Source: Augochlora pura
Lineage: Eukaryota > Arthropoda > Insecta > Hymenoptera > Halictidae
DNA: 64,000 bases
Reading direction: 5' to 3'
Assembly: GCF_028453695.1 (NCBI RefSeq)
Contig: NC_135775.1
Coordinates: 2,976,001-3,040,000 of the forward strand
In this document: positions 1-13,680 of the stretch, one piece after another
Numbering within the stretch: the stretch's first letter is position 1
Layout: every line of letters begins with the position of its first letter
Position numbers and translations under genes: made by a program
The notes under the pieces: generated by a model
Seen by the model: the letters and a program-made list of their open reading frames with translations, nothing else
Databases searched by the model: none
Told to the model about the DNA's origin: nothing

Positions 1-239
1 TCCCGAAACGTTTCTCGTTCAGGGTAATAGTTGTTAGAGCCCCAGCTCGCGCGCCGACAAGCTTTATGACACGCTCGCGGCCCGTTCCGCGTTTTCCCTC
101 CGCTTTCGCTCCGAGCGATCCGACCGAGTCCCTTCCAACAGGGAGAGTAGAGTTATCAAACCCGCTACGGAAATGATTAACCACTGTTGCGCCGCCGTTT
201 TGTTCGTTCCAGATACCGTTTCGAATTTTATGCCGAGCT

Positions 240-295
240 TCTGTCAAGTTATGTCAAGTCATGTCGAGCTTATGTCAAGTTATGTCGCGAAATTA
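240..295 (+). repeat. Short TTATGTCAAG tandem repeat
   Basis: Five imperfect units of about 10-12 bp reading TTATGTCAAG or TCATGTCGAGC. Related ATGTTA/ATGTCAAG strings recur in other AT-rich parts of the introns, for example 40615-40650. Confidence 0.5.
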
Positions 296-1743
296 GAGAA
301 ATTTATTGGATCGAATTAAAATGTTAGGTTATGTTCTTATTTTCACGGAATTTAATCGAATTTGGAATAAAATTGGGATTTAAAATTATGCACAATGACG
401 TACATTTACGTGAAATTCTGTACAATTACGTAAAATCACGTATAATCAGTGTCGTCAATGAATAATTAAAAAATTGTCAATGTTGTTTATATTTCAAGAA
501 ACTGTGAGGCACACCTTCAACGATTTCTAACCTAAACGACCGCCGCAATGGGGGACGATTTTTCTCGTTCTCGCATTTGGTTGTGACCCGCTTTATAAAG
601 CGACTCAATTATGGAAACGTCAAGAAATAAATCGACAGAGGGTTATAAAAGTGCAAAGTCTCGGAGGTTGCCAATCACGTCGGTAGCAGACACGCCAGGA
701 TCGGTCTGGTCTGAGCAAACGCTGCTGCTGCTGATGCAAGAAAAAAAAAGGGTCCACGAAAGATTAGCTATCGGCGAGATTCTGTTTCGGTTCGTCGATG
801 CGATTAGTCGCGGCCAAGTAGGGGAGGGAGGAGGAGGGGAGGAGGGGCGGATGGATTAAACAGGGGGGCTCGGTTGCGAGATCCTCTCGTTTAACCCGAG
901 CAAACCTGATTAGCAGAAGGAAAGTGCTCCGCGTAGCTGATCCCCGATGCGAACGATCAAAGGATCAGCTTGCTTTCGGGCGAGACTCTCTGCTCGGAAA
1001 TCGAATTAATAACGCTAAACCGAAAGCCCCCGCGACGCGGGGGATGCTTAAGGTGATATTCGCGTTAACGCGCGCTCGCAGCCGGTTGCTTTTCAACTAC
1101 GATGACGGATAATATAAATGTCCGATGTTATATCGACGTGGAGGATTTTTTGGGGGATACTTCGGGGTGTTGTTGACTCGACCATTATGCTAGCTGTTAA
1201 GGCATAATTATATATTAAGGCGTAGTAAGGAGGACGCGCGACCACAGGAACATTGTTTTTCTCCCCGGTGGCGTTAAGCTTCTTTTCTGGGTCGGGCCGA
1301 ACGGGATCGCTATCGGCGACACCCGATTACGAGGAATTCCTCCCTGCGGGGTCTCGGGTCCGACGACAAAACCCTGGAATATCTGGCTCGTCCAATCTCG
1401 GCGCCACCGCCGACCTCCTCTCCCCCGTTGGAGTCGGCCGGCCGGCGCGCGGCTATCCAGAAAGATTCATCGAATTTCTTCTCGCATTTCGATCCCCGGT
1501 GAAGATTCGTGGTCGGAGGCGCGCCGAAATTCTACGGCGAATCCGTGGCCCGGCTTCTCGGGGTTGCTGCTGCCGGTCCTCCGGCAGACGGTGAAAAAAT
1601 GCGAGCCTTGTGGGGGTCGGCCGCCGAAGAAAAGAGGCCAGAGAGGCTGGAGAGGCGGGCGTTCATTCCGGTCAGACGGCGCACTGATTCCTTGAAAAAT
1701 TGCCAACAACTCGCGGCCGTTCTGAGCTTCCACTTTCTTTGCG

Positions 1744-1905
1744 CCTCTCCTGCGCCCCCTTCCTTCGTTTATTCTTTGCTTCTTCCTTCCTCCATTATTT
1801 CCTTCCTTCCTTCCTTCCTCCATTATTTCCTTCCTTCCTTCTTTCCTCCATTATTTCCTTCCCTCCTATTTTCCTTCCTTTCATCCTTCCTCTCTCCGCA
1901 AGACG
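1744..1905 (+). repeat. CCTT-rich pyrimidine tract
   Basis: CCTTCC units broken by the phrase TCCTCCATTATTTCCTTCC repeated three times at about 30-bp spacing. The reading frames across it on both strands come from the absence of stop codons in the repeat. Confidence 0.75.
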
Positions 1906-2888
1906 CCAATCGCAGACCAACCAACCGCGATTAAATTCGCCTAACAATCGCGACTAAATCCCCCCCGCCGCCGGTATTCCCGTTCCCGATCGCCCGCATC
2001 GAAGTCATCGGTTAAATCGTCGGAGCCGAGGAAGAAGGTATCGGGTTTTGATATCCGCGATAAAACGGTGATCGGGCGAGTGTTCCGCGAGCGCTTGCCG
2101 GGCCCGCGTATCGAACCGCTGTGCAACAATCCTTGCGTAACGAGGCCACAACGGGCGACAACGTTGCTATTCATTCCGCCGCGCGAATCCGAACCGGAAC
2201 CGACGGGTAAAACCACCCCATCCCCACCTCCCTCTCCCACCCGCCGTCGATTCGACGTAGGGAATAAGATCGCGGACGGGGATAAATAGCTCTCGCCGAG
2301 AAGCCGAGAGGGAAGGAAGGAGGGAGGGAGGGGGAGGAGGAGGAGAGCCGCGCTGTTCCGACCGAGTTGGAACCATTCTTCTCGAAAGAGCATTTTACCG
2401 TACCGGATATACGCTGCTATAGCCGGGGCGCGAAGGGGGGGGGGGGATGATTAAGAAAAATGGCTCGTTACATGCCCCGGGATAAAGTTAGCGGCATCGA
2501 GCGGGCCGCCTAAGACCGCGGCTCAACTTTGACTTCGCCAACCCCTTCGCGTCTTCGCCGGGCCAATTAACGGGAAACTTTCCTAGCTATTTATTTATTT
2601 ATCGGTCGGCCTCCCGTGCGTCTTCGTGCTAATTTTACCCTACTGAGAGCTTGCTTTGATTTTTGGGCGCAGCCGTTTCCAAATTCCGGTTAATATTTCA
2701 CGCGACGCTCGTGGACCAGGTATATTTTCGAACTCGCGTCGAGAAACGGGCATCGTTGTTTCGTGAATCGGGGGAGGAGACTTTGTAATTGAGTTGAGAA
2801 TGGGAGAATATTCTTCGATAGCTGTCTGGGGCGAGTAGTAGCGTTGAATTGATCATTTAACGTTTGAATGATAAATGCGTTGTTTAAT

Positions 2889-3030
2889 ATTATTTAACGT
2901 TATTTGACGTTATTTAACATTATTTAATGTTATTTGACACGATGGCAACGTTATTTAATGACATGTGACACTATAATAACGTCGTTTAACGTTAATTAAT
3001 ATTTTTTGAAGTTATTTAACGTTATTTAAT
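2889..3030 (+). repeat. TTATTTAACG tandem repeat
   Basis: Imperfect units of 10-11 bp (GTTATTTAAC, GTTATTTGAC, ATTATTTAAT) in an AT-rich part of the leftmost intron. Confidence 0.6.
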
Positions 3031-3707
3031 GCTGTGCTAACTATATTATATTAATTAATATAATAGTAGATTATATTAATAGTACACTTACTATATTTGT
3101 GTTTTATTTATATCTCGAATTTATATTACTATTTATTTACTATATTACCTATTTATATTACTATTTACAGAAGCGGAGGATTTGAAATTGCCACCCCCCC
3201 CCCCCCCTCCCCGGGTATTCTATGAAAGCCCCCAGCGAACATAATTTAAAAATAAACTAATTAGTATTAATACAATATAACATACTATATTAAATAATCG
3301 TACAACCTTTCCATCTTCTTCTAAAAAAATTTTGCTCAACTAGAATTTTAATTCTCTTTAAAATCGTCTGCCTCAAAAGTTGAACGAAGACCGTGAAAAT
3401 ATTCCCTATCGCGACGATTATTACTCATCGCGACGTCCGCGCCATTTATTCCGACTATCCCTAAAATTCCAACGAATAGCCAAGAGTATCACCAACGAAC
3501 CTCGCGCTAAGGATTCCTCGCGGCCGGAATAACTTTTGCTCCGCAGATCGCAGAGGGAGAGAGAGAGAGAGGGGGGTCCAGCGCGCGGCGACGTTTCGCG
3601 GTAAGTAGAAGCTACGAGGTCTGGTATCGGCGGGCGTCGGACGGCGTTCGAAATTCTCGGATCCGGTCTTTACCGTCCCGTATAGCAGTCCATACGAGGA
3701 AACTCGG

Positions 3708-3710
<3 letters not shown>

Positions 3711-3747
<37 letters not shown>
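3711..3747 (+). repeat. (GA)n microsatellite
   Basis: An uninterrupted GA dinucleotide run. Similar clean runs are at 10248-10260, 20589-20615, 22926-22978, 38409-38474 and, as (CT)n, at 32882-32911, 33926-33943 and 49958-49984. Confidence 0.9.
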
Positions 3748-3749
<2 letters not shown>

Positions 3750-5169
3750 GGGCAAAGTCTGAAATATCGTTTGCCGGCCGTGTAACTCGTCGTTCGCTCG
3801 TAAACCGTTCGGGAAACGATCGGCGATTACGCGATACAAGGTATCGGGGTCCCAGCGACGGCGGTGGGGGGGGAAACGATCGGCAGGGGGACACGTCAAT
3901 TAACAAAGTCGTCGATAACGAAGGTAGTTCGAACGGTGGAGCAGGGCCGCCCTGCCAGAGCCCAGGCTACCGATGCTAAAAGTTTCCGTTTGAAGCCTGA
4001 CATGGTTTGCCGTTCGCTGGAACGGGCGCGGGGCTGCGCGCGGCCCGGGGACACGCCACCGGCTCGGGAGGGACCGGTTTTATGCAACTGGCTCCCTATC
4101 CTAGCCGCAGGAAGAGAGCGAGAGGGAGAGAGAGAGAGAGAGAGGGAGGGAGAGGGAGGGAGAGGGAGGGAGGCAGTTGGAACGGAGCCCAAAAGCCCGG
4201 GAGCTTCATTTTGAGAATATTCGGAATCCGGAATAAGGGTGGAATTACTCGTAGCACGTGGTACGTACAACCGTGGCCCGGTACAATGGGCCGGTGGCAT
4301 TGTCTCGCACGTCGCCGTTACATAAAGTAGGTGTTAACCGTCCTTTCGTACACCGCCGACGCCGACGCCACCCTTGATATTCCGTGCACGCACCCTTCCA
4401 AGGTTAGGTTTGCCTCGGGTCCGACGGGAAATGGATGAATCCGCCGACCCTGTGTCCCGCAGATCGGCCGATATAACCGGTGTCGCCGCCGCCGCTGTCC
4501 CTTCGCTACCCTCGCTTTCCTCTTTCTCAAGCTCTTTCCACTCCTTTCTCTGCGATACTCGCGAAGCAGTCAAGCAAGAGCCGGATTGGCTGACCGCGGA
4601 ACGTCGAAACCGATTTTCACGAATTTTATATATTAACACGTCGACTGCCGACAATCGACCACTAAAATACTCGCACAGTTAAAACAATTTAATTAATTAA
4701 AGCGAAGCTGGAAAGTTAATATTTATCATAAGGGGTGGTGTTAGAAACTCTTTCGCATTCGAAACATTCTAGTCAAATTCAATTTATTCGAATATATTAC
4801 AATGAAAATGAATTTTCAAGATCGGTAAGAAATTAGTATCTGTAATGTTAATATATATGACTGGGGAATCAATGCGTATTATGTCAATGTACTATAGCAG
4901 TGAGTTAGGTTATGTCAAGAGATCGATGTCACTATATAACAACCGAACAACAGATTTTTATGCAAAATCAAAATTACCTGCATCGATTACAAAGTAGAGG
5001 AACTATATATAGACACTTTTTACATTTTTTAATAAATTTATTCAGTTAAAAAATAATACAATAGTATCTCTAAATTCTTCTCATATTTGTCCTGTATTTC
5101 TGCATTTGATTTATTAATTTTTACTCTATATACGTAAAATCCTCGTTTCATTTGTGACTAAAAAATGAT

Positions 5170-5294
5170 TCAAGGATTATTTAGTTTATTCAAGAATTAT
5201 TTAGTTTACTCAAGGATTATTCAGTTTACTCAAGGATTATTTAGTTTACTCAAGGATTATTTACTTTACTCAAAAATGATTTAATTTACTCAAG
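5170..5294 (+). repeat. 20-bp tandem repeat, six units
   Basis: Units of TCAAGGATTATTTAGTTTAC with one to four changes each, in perfect 20-bp register from 5170, followed by a partial unit. Confidence 0.85.
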
Positions 5295-6836
5295 AAAATA
5301 AGGAACATAGTCTCTTCTCTTCGAATACCAGAGTAATCTGTTCTAACGCGCAGCTCGAAGAAAAGACGATTAGGCGGAACAGACTATACCCGTGTTTCTT
5401 ATTAATTTTTCCGTGGCGTCTCGAGAGAGAGCCCCGGACGTCGGATCGTTTAGCGAGACTTCTCGAGCGGCTAAATCGAAGATAAAGCTCCGGTCTTAAC
5501 CGAGGGCTTAACCTATGCTAAGCGGGGGTTGAGAGAGAGAGACTGAAACACCTCTCCCCGGTCTTCTCGGTTCGCTCCGGCCGGCCGCGCGCGGAGATTC
5601 GCTCGCCTCCTGGTCCCCGGGACTCGCATAGATTACAATGCGAGCTTAATCGAGTTAGCGCCTTCTCGATGCCCGCGAACGGGGTCCGTTCCATCGATCC
5701 GAGCGCCGGGGAGGGAATCGCGTCTCGTTTAATCGGATTCGAGCCCCGTCGCGTCGTATCTCCGCGAGTCTACGATCGCCGGGCGCGACGGAATCACCGC
5801 AACCCTCTCTACACGGTGGAAATCGCTCGGATACACCGCGATCCGAACGACTTCGAACGATCCAACGTTCGTTCTATATCGTTTATCGGGGAAACTGGAC
5901 TCGTCAATTGGAGAACGACGGATTTCATCCAATTATCTGCTGCTTGAAAGTGACGGACTTCGCGTGGAACAGAATTCTTTTATCTCGGAACAGAAGAATA
6001 TTTGATATTTGCAGTGGCAGCCTTTCGATTTCAAGGAGATCTGTAGCTTGCGTATAAATTACCTAGACCTTGCAAAATCTATTTTTTAAATTTTCCTTAC
6101 TGGATTAAATGATGCAGTTGCAGAATATGAATTTTAAAGAATTTTTTTCTGTTATTTTTAGTGACAGAAATATTGGAAGAAAGTGTCGTAGTCGTCGTGT
6201 GATATAATAGCTTATTCGTTATTTAAAAAATGGTGTATTTTTAAAACTGAATTGAGAATTTCTATTTTTAACCCTTCTCAGTATTTTATTCAACTATTTC
6301 ACCCTTGCACCTGCAAAGAAAATTAAAAAAATCCTTTCTCTACGCATCTCAATACTTTATTACATACACACTCCAAAGAATCCACTAAGATCGTTACTAC
6401 ACGTCTCCGACGGAATCGTCAAAGAACGTCAAGTCGTCAAAGCTCCTCCAGCATCGATTCGAAGGAACCGAGCATCCCCGACGCGTTCTGCGACGTAACG
6501 AAGAGGAGCTTAGAACAATCGCGGCAGCCCGTGCGAGCCCACGGAGCCAACGTAGTACAGCAGTTCAGCGGTCGGAGAGAAATAGAGAGAAAGCGAGAGA
6601 GAGAGAGAGAGAGAAGGTCGTCGTAGCAGAGGAAGAAATCTTGATCCGGTCTGTCGTTTCGTGCCACCTTCTACCGTAGTATTCAAATGGCCTCGTTCCG
6701 AATCGATTTCGAATTATCTTCGGCGAACGGATTTCACCCTCAGGGGGGATGGGATAAAAGGGAGAGTCTGTCGGTGTAATGGAGGAAATGGTTCGGGGGG
6801 TAGGGGGAAGAAAAACTTGCGTAACGAGAGACGGAA

Positions 6837-7048
6837 GCTGAGAGCGAAGGGGATCGAAAGAAGGTCGAGAAAGAGCGAGAAAGAGGAAGAGGAAGAGGGA
6901 GGAAGAGGGAGGAAGAGAAGGCAGAGAGAAAGAAGGAGAATGAAGAGGAAAGGAAGAGGAAGAAGTCGAAGAGAAGGAAGGAGAGAGAGAAAGGAGGCAA
7001 AGAGAAAGAAGAATGAAGAGAAAGAAGAATGACGAAAAAGAAAAAGGC
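6837..7048 (+). repeat. Purine-rich tract
   Basis: AGAAAGAGGAAGAGGGAGGA-like sequence leading into the 76-bp tandem repeat. The minus-strand frames full of Phe, Ser and Leu are its translation and not genes. Confidence 0.75.
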
Positions 7049-7345
7049 GAATATAAATATAGAAAAAGAGAGAAGAAAAAGAGCGAAAGAGACGGAAGGC
7101 AAAGAAAGAAAGAAAGAAAAAGGCGAATATAAATATAGAAAAAGAGAGAAGGAAAAGAGCGAAAGAGATAGAAGGCAAAGAAAGAAAGAAAGAAGAAGGC
7201 GAATATAAATATAGAAAAAGAGAGAAGGAAAAAACCGAAAGAGAGAGAAGGCAAAGAAAGAAAGAAAAAGGCGAATATAAATATAGAAAAAGAGAGAAGG
7301 AAAAGAGCGAAAGAGAGAGAAGGCAAAGAAAGAAAGAGAAGGGAG
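7049..7345 (+). repeat. 76-bp tandem repeat, four units
   Basis: Units start at 7049, 7125, 7201 and 7273 with GAATATAAATATAGAAAAAG, continue with GAGAAGG-AAAAGAGCGAAAGA and end in an (AAAG)n run. The third unit is 72 bp, having lost one AAAG. The (AAAG)n part varies in length while the rest is nearly constant. Confidence 0.88.
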
Positions 7346-10300
7346 GTGAAGACAGAAATGAGGGAGAAGGAAAGAAAAAGACTGGTGAAGAGACAGAAAG
7401 GGTTAGAGAATGGAAAGGAGCGGTGGTTTCGAGGGAAGAAGAGCGCGGGAACTTTTACCGAGCAGCAGAATGCCCGGCCCGGAAGACAAAGAACGAGTTC
7501 GAGGGGACGTCTCCCGTCCGATTAAACGGACGCGGCTGCATTTGGCAAGGTCTTCGACCGACTACCGGCGAGCCGTGTCCCGGTTTTATCTACTTGTTGG
7601 CTGTAACTCCGCCCGTGAACGATCCTCTCCCCTCCCCTCCCCCTCTTCCCTCCGCGTTGCCGCCGCGCCGATCCCTTTCGCTAATTGAAACACGCTCCGC
7701 TCTCTCCCAACGAATTCCCCGCCACGCGAAAAGTGAAACGACTCCGACGGTCTCCTTTCCTGTCCACGAGATTAGCCGCGGCCGCTGCCCAGAAACTTAC
7801 CCCAAATGCCATCGAGGACGATTAACCCTGTACGATCGCGTTACCTGCCGCGTGCACAACAATGGACGAACTATAGTCCGTTTTTCGACGCGATTGTCGA
7901 ACGATGAATTCTTTGCGGCGCACGACTGGCTTTGCCGAGTTTTTATCGCATTTCACCGCGTGTAACGCTGATGTATAACCACGTGTATCGTTCGTCATAT
8001 AACCACGTTTACCACCGGCGAATCCAAAAATCTGCGGTCGATATTCTTTGCAAGGCAAATCGGCAAAACTACCGTTTTAGCCTTAGCTGGAGCTCGAAGG
8101 GGTTGTAGGCGACTTTTTAACGTTTTTCAATTGTGTAATATGGGTAGATTAATGTTAAAATGATGAGGCTTTTCTTGTAGTAAATAAGACCACATTTTTT
8201 ATATTTTATAGTTTAAAAATATTGAATGATTGATAACATTTTATACTAAATTGAAAGTCCTTTGTACTTTGACATTTACGTATACTACTTTAATATACCG
8301 AGAAGGAATTTTTCTTTTTAATTTGTACTTACTACATTATTATATATTTATATATACTCTACTTTGATATATATTAAAGAATCTTTTCCTTTCAATGTAT
8401 TATATATTTATCCAAACACACGGCACAGAAATCAAAGCGATACCATCGTCCAAGTACATTTTCGAGTCACCCTAAACAGAACAATAAACGGCAGACAGTC
8501 GGAGCAACGTTCCCGGTGATATCCAGCATGTCTAGGCCTATCTCGACGACCCGGTTCCGGCTGGTACCCGGCGCGGATCGCCGCGGATCCCGCCCGGTTT
8601 CCGGCTGTCTCCGCTCCCGTTTCGTTTTTTCGGGGCGTCAGCTTTTTTTCGCTTCTCCTCCGCGCTGTCGCGTTAATTTGTCCAAGAGACCCGGCGGATT
8701 CTTGAACCAAACGCTATTCGTTTTGTCTCCTCGTTAGCCGGGACAAAAGGGTGTACGGCACAAAAGATAACGAAACTAGCGCTCTTTTCATCCGGTCTGA
8801 TTAAACAACTAAGCGTCGCCGCCGGTGCCGTCCTTAACCGTGGGACTCCCGGCCTCTGATAAGCCGTCAGGCTCATTCCTGCCGCGCCTCCCCCCACCGG
8901 CGGTGTGTTGTCAATCCTCACAAAGGAGTATCTCGTAGTCAAAGGATCCCGGGGGTCGCGAAGAGTCGCCGCGGCGCGCGTTGTTGTCCGCGGCGGCGTG
9001 TCGCGCGCGATTCGTTTTTCGCCGAAAGACTCCTCGCGAAGACGTTGCTGCGTGGTAATAAGTAGTGGATTTGGTGGAGCGAGGAGGGAGGAAGAGAGAG
9101 GGAGAGCTGCTTCGTCCCGGGCCCGCTGGCGGACTCGTCGGTAAGGCGAATTAGTGGTTTCTGCCTTAGGTAAGGCTAAAATCACGATTTCGCGCTATAT
9201 GTACAAACAGAAACGGTTTTAGGTACCTTCCGGTATAGAAATCCATCTATTGTTGAACGGCCTAGTCGCCGCAACGTTAAACGACGCGTTACGCGTGTTT
9301 TTACGGTGCCACCCCAATGGCGTAGGGCGTCCTCGTCCGTCGTAGGGTGACCCGCGTGATCCGCAGCACGGCGCCGCGGCGTCGGAGCGGATAAATTTGT
9401 AATAAAGACGGAAACCGTGATATCTATGATCGTAAAAGTTATCGAGCAGCGCGATCCGTACTCTAGGCCGTGACGTGACCGCAATGATAAAGAATCTATC
9501 CCGGGTTTTATTCGCGCCGTGCCGCAAATCCCCGAGCTCTGTCTCACCTAATACTCGGCGACGTGGTACGAGCGGTCGGCGGGGCTGTTGTTCGCCGACT
9601 TACCTCTGACCCGTTCGCTGTCTATTCGTCACCGGATATCACCGGCGCCAACTGTGTTCGGACGACGGAACGGAATCCGCCGATGGTAAATTTATACTCC
9701 GAGATTGCGCTCGCTACGTGGTTGCATCGTTTCAGATATATTTGTCGGATTTCATTGGTGTCGGGAACCAGACGTTTTTGAGACGTCTTAAAGACATCCA
9801 CAATCTGAAATTACTATATGAACAATATGAAGTTAAATAATCCTACACTCTTGCCTGCAGCATGTAACTCGCCGCACCCCATAACCTAAACTTCAAACAT
9901 CACCGGAAACCGAACGAACTTCCTCGCCGAACTAATATTTCTAATATTCCATTTACCTAATATTTCTAATGGCTTGAAAAATCGCTCCGAGGGAATTTTT
10001 ATTAATTCACGAGTCTTTCTAGCAGCCCGGTCCTTAAAGTCGCGAGACTTCCGGGGGTGGAGGAGGCGTGTTCGATCCGGTCCCGGAGCGCCTTCGAGCG
10101 GAAGAGACAAGCTCTGCACGAGGTAAAAGCGAGACTCCGGGGTCCAAATGATTCGAAAGAATTCCGTTGACCGTGGACCAGGCTACACGATTCCACCGAA
10201 AATTCCCTTATCTCTGTGCCAGTGGAGAGAGAGAGGGAGAGAGAAAGAGAGAGAGAGAGAGTCCTCGCCAGATCGAATTCTAGCGAAACGTTACGTTTCC

Positions 10301-12534
10301 AGCGTCTCGCCCTCGCCCTCTCCCCGCCAACCCCTTCGCCACGCCGACGAAGCCCGACTTCCACGGAGGCGACGAGTTTAAGCGGAATTCCGGCACGGCA
10401 GCCCCGAGATCGCAGCCCCGCACCGACTGAAATTGATTGATGTACCGCCTGCCGAATCCGACGTCGCTCTCCTAGCCTCCTACTCCCCCCTCCCCCAAGC
10501 CACCCCCTGTTACACCACCCTCGCTTCGTAACCACTCCGCGTTTTCGATTCCTTCGAACTCTGCATTAAGTTCGGAGACTTGTCAGGTCGAAGTCTCGGC
10601 TCTCTCTCTCTCTCTCTCACTCTCTTGGCTCTTTCTCTCTCTCTTCCTGCCTGCAGCAGGAAATGCACTCGGCCGATTCATTGCGCGGAACCCCATTACC
10701 CTCGCTTGGTCCCGTCGACCGATCCGTGTACAGAAGCAATAACGTCGATTTGAAAATCATATAACGGCGCAACCGTGCGGAACTCGAACTTTCGTTCGAC
10801 TCCTCCCTTTCCGCTCTCCTTCTCTTTCCCTCCCGCCCCTCGTTTCCTCTGTTCGCCGACAAATTTTGCGACGGCGTCGTCGGTCGCTGAATGATTAAGA
10901 CGGCGCGGGATTATTTTAATTCTTCGACGCGTTACGCGCGACCTGGGCTACCTTCAGTTGAGCTACAGTTTAGTACGATGACGAAGAAGAGATCGAATGA
11001 AGTTGGAGAGAATATTTTTATAATATTAAAATTGATTTAAATATATTTAGACGGATAAAAGATTTTTAGGTATTTGTACGAATTAGTTCGAATTTTATTA
11101 TTCTGTAGGCAGAAGTAAGGAATTGATATCTAAATGTATTTGTTTAAATATGTTTCTAAAATATTACGTGGAAGCGGAGATAGTTAAGAATCTACCTAAT
11201 TAATACAATAAATCATACCACTCCTTACCACTAAAAACAACGTAAAAATAAAAATATGAATAAATAAAAAATTAATTCCCATAAAAAACAGAACACCCTT
11301 TTACACCTGTCTCCAGCTTCCTGTAAACCCCATCACGTGTCACCCACACCCCAAAGAATTAATCCCGCCGAAAAGGTCGAAGAGTCTCGCGGCTTCTCGG
11401 CTCCGAAAGAAAGTTAACCTCGAGCAAGTCGCTCCGCGGGAGCCTCGAATCGGCGACGAGGAGGAAAGCGTAGGAGACAGAGTCGACTCGTGGCATCGGT
11501 CCGCGCAACCCCGCGACGAGATCGGGAATTTTCGGAGAGAGGCTGCGACGAGGATAGAGAGTACGAAGGGGGGCCGTCCATTTGCCGGCAACGACGTCAA
11601 GATTACGGGAGCAGCCACTCTCCGCGAGAGAGCATTTGATCTTTCGTTCCGGCGTCTAGGTGGACGCCGGCAGACATTAATAGGGTTCTTCCGGTTGTCT
11701 AGCCGGTCGATCCACTCCGGCCGAACGGAGACGAACGGGTTTCGGGTGGAAGAGCTCCGGTAGAGGGGGCTCCGCCGATTGGCTCGACGGTCCGCCGCGC
11801 AGCTACAGAATCTCTCTATTGTCCCCCACGTGAATGGCGGAGTCTAATCACTGCACCCTATTACAGACGGTATCTCTCCGCGATCCTTTTTTTCTTCCAC
11901 CTCCGCGCTGCTCTCCTCCGCGTAGCCTCCCCCGCGCGCTAACCCCGCACCACCCCCCCTCGTCCGCCTTCCTTTCTACGCGCCGTTTCCGCAGAGCTCC
12001 CGTTACACCCGATCCGGCCCGTTCCAGCTCGTTCGCCCGGTCTTTCTTCGTCTTTTACGATCGCCATTCGAAAGGTTACTGCCGCCGGCAATAGCCTCAA
12101 GCGTTTTTTTAAGACCGATAGTTCGAAATCCTGGCCCCGATTGCTACCTCGGGGATTGATTGCCGGATAGGAACGTGCCAACGGGGTCTCTTGTAATTCC
12201 TAAGGCGAGCCCTTCTAATCGGCGGCGAACGACCGTGCGCCGCGAGTTTCTTCGTCGCTGCGCGACAACCGTATCGCCTTTGGATCACCGAACCGGGGTC
12301 CCCCGCGATCCCCGGCCGAGTGGATTGCATCCTCGCGGAATCGCTCTGCGAAAATCCTCGCTTTTCATCGCGGCGCTGTATAGTCTCGGCAGATTCGTCT
12401 CTCGTTGCGCGAAAATTCCTTCTGTTAACTCTTTGGAGACGAAGACATTTTATGCTTTGATTTGGAGAAGGTAGTTTGACTAGATATAAATTCATATTTT
12501 ATATGAGTTAATTATTATTTCTATATTGAGTCTT

Positions 12535-12835
12535 ATATAGTATTTGGTGGCATTTTATGGTACTTTATGCCATTTAATTTCAATCGATGGCATTTTATGG
12601 TACTTTCTGCCATTTAATATCATCTAACACAATTTAATTTCATTTAATGCCATTTAATTTCATTTTACACCACTTAATTTCATTTTACACCATTTAATAT
12701 CATTTAACACCATTTAATACCATTTAATTTAATTTAATACCATTTAATACCATTTTATACCATTTAATATCATTTTACGCCATTTAATATCATTTCACGA
12801 CCTTTAATTTCATTTTACGCGATTTTACACAAGTT
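12535..12835 (+). repeat. CATTTAATAC tandem repeat
   Basis: About 25 imperfect 10-11-bp units (CATTTAATAC, CATTTAATTT, CATTTTACAC). Earlier units carry a longer form, TGGCATTTTATGGTACTTT. Very AT-rich, non-coding. Confidence 0.8.
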
Positions 12836-12953
12836 TTATCCAATCTCATCCGTATTCTATTCGGTTTTATTCGACTTTTACATCGAAAGACTTCTCGAAG
12901 TCAAATCACTCTCTTTCGGGCAGAAATTTTCTGTATACTGATTTTTGATCCCT

Positions 12954-13006
12954 CCCTCCCCCCCCCCAAACTCATTCGTTCCCCCCCCCGCCCCCCCCCC
13001 CCTCCG
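12954..13006 (+). repeat. Poly-C runs
   Basis: Several C runs of 8-12 within about 50 bp, so the minus strand has clustered G runs that could form a G-quadruplex (inference). Similar runs are at 3194-3206 (C), 21020-21059 (G), 43009-43021 (G) and 50370-50385 (G). Confidence 0.8.
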
Positions 13007-13419
13007 TTCTTTACGTTTCGGTCGGGAAAGATCTTTCGGCGGATACGGCTCGTAGCTCACGGGGAAACGCCGAGGAAGAGCGAGAGTTAACGGTGGCCCG
13101 GGCGGCAGCTGTTACATCGTAAGAGATTCCCGTCGAAATTGCATCTTAAAAATATGATCCGACTTCATTCCGCGGCAGCAGCCGTTCCGTGCCCGCCTCT
13201 ACGTTCTCCCTGCGGAATGCCGGGTGCCCCTCCCCCCTCCGGCTTCTCGGTCAACTCTCCGACCCCTCTCTTCAACGTTTACCGGATGCAGATCCAACAT
13301 TGATTTCGCTGTTGCAACGCGGAATGGCCGAACGAAGATAGTTTATTTAGGGTTTGATCTCCGTCGAGTTTGGGAGACAAGAATATTTATTTGATAGAAT
13401 GTTTAAGAATAATTTGATT

Positions 13420-13680
13420 TTGATTTGGATTTGATTCGATTTTGATTCGATTTTGATTTTTAATTTGATTTTTATTTGATTTTTAGTTTGATTTTTATTT
13501 CACTTTTATTTGATTTTTATTCGATTTTTATTTAGTTTGTATTTAATTTTCATTTAGATTTGATTTGATTTTGATTTAATTTAGATTTCGTTTCGATTTG
13601 ATTTTGATGTAATTTTTAATTTCATTTTTATTTGATTTGATTTTGACTTAATTTAGATTTACTTTTCATTTGATTCTCGA
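13420..13680 (+). repeat. GATTTTGATTT tandem repeat
   Basis: A T-rich array of GATTT and TTATT pentamers and hexamers (GATTTTGATT, TTTTTATTTGA). Non-coding. Confidence 0.75.

Noticed and set aside
5170..5294. Regular direct repeats considered as a CRISPR array
   Set aside because: Units are contiguous without spacers, and the DNA is from an animal genome.
7423..7965. 180-codon plus-strand frame with a CRV..NG stretch
   Set aside because: No similarity to Ig or other families, wrong strand for the gene, and GC-rich composition explains the open frame.
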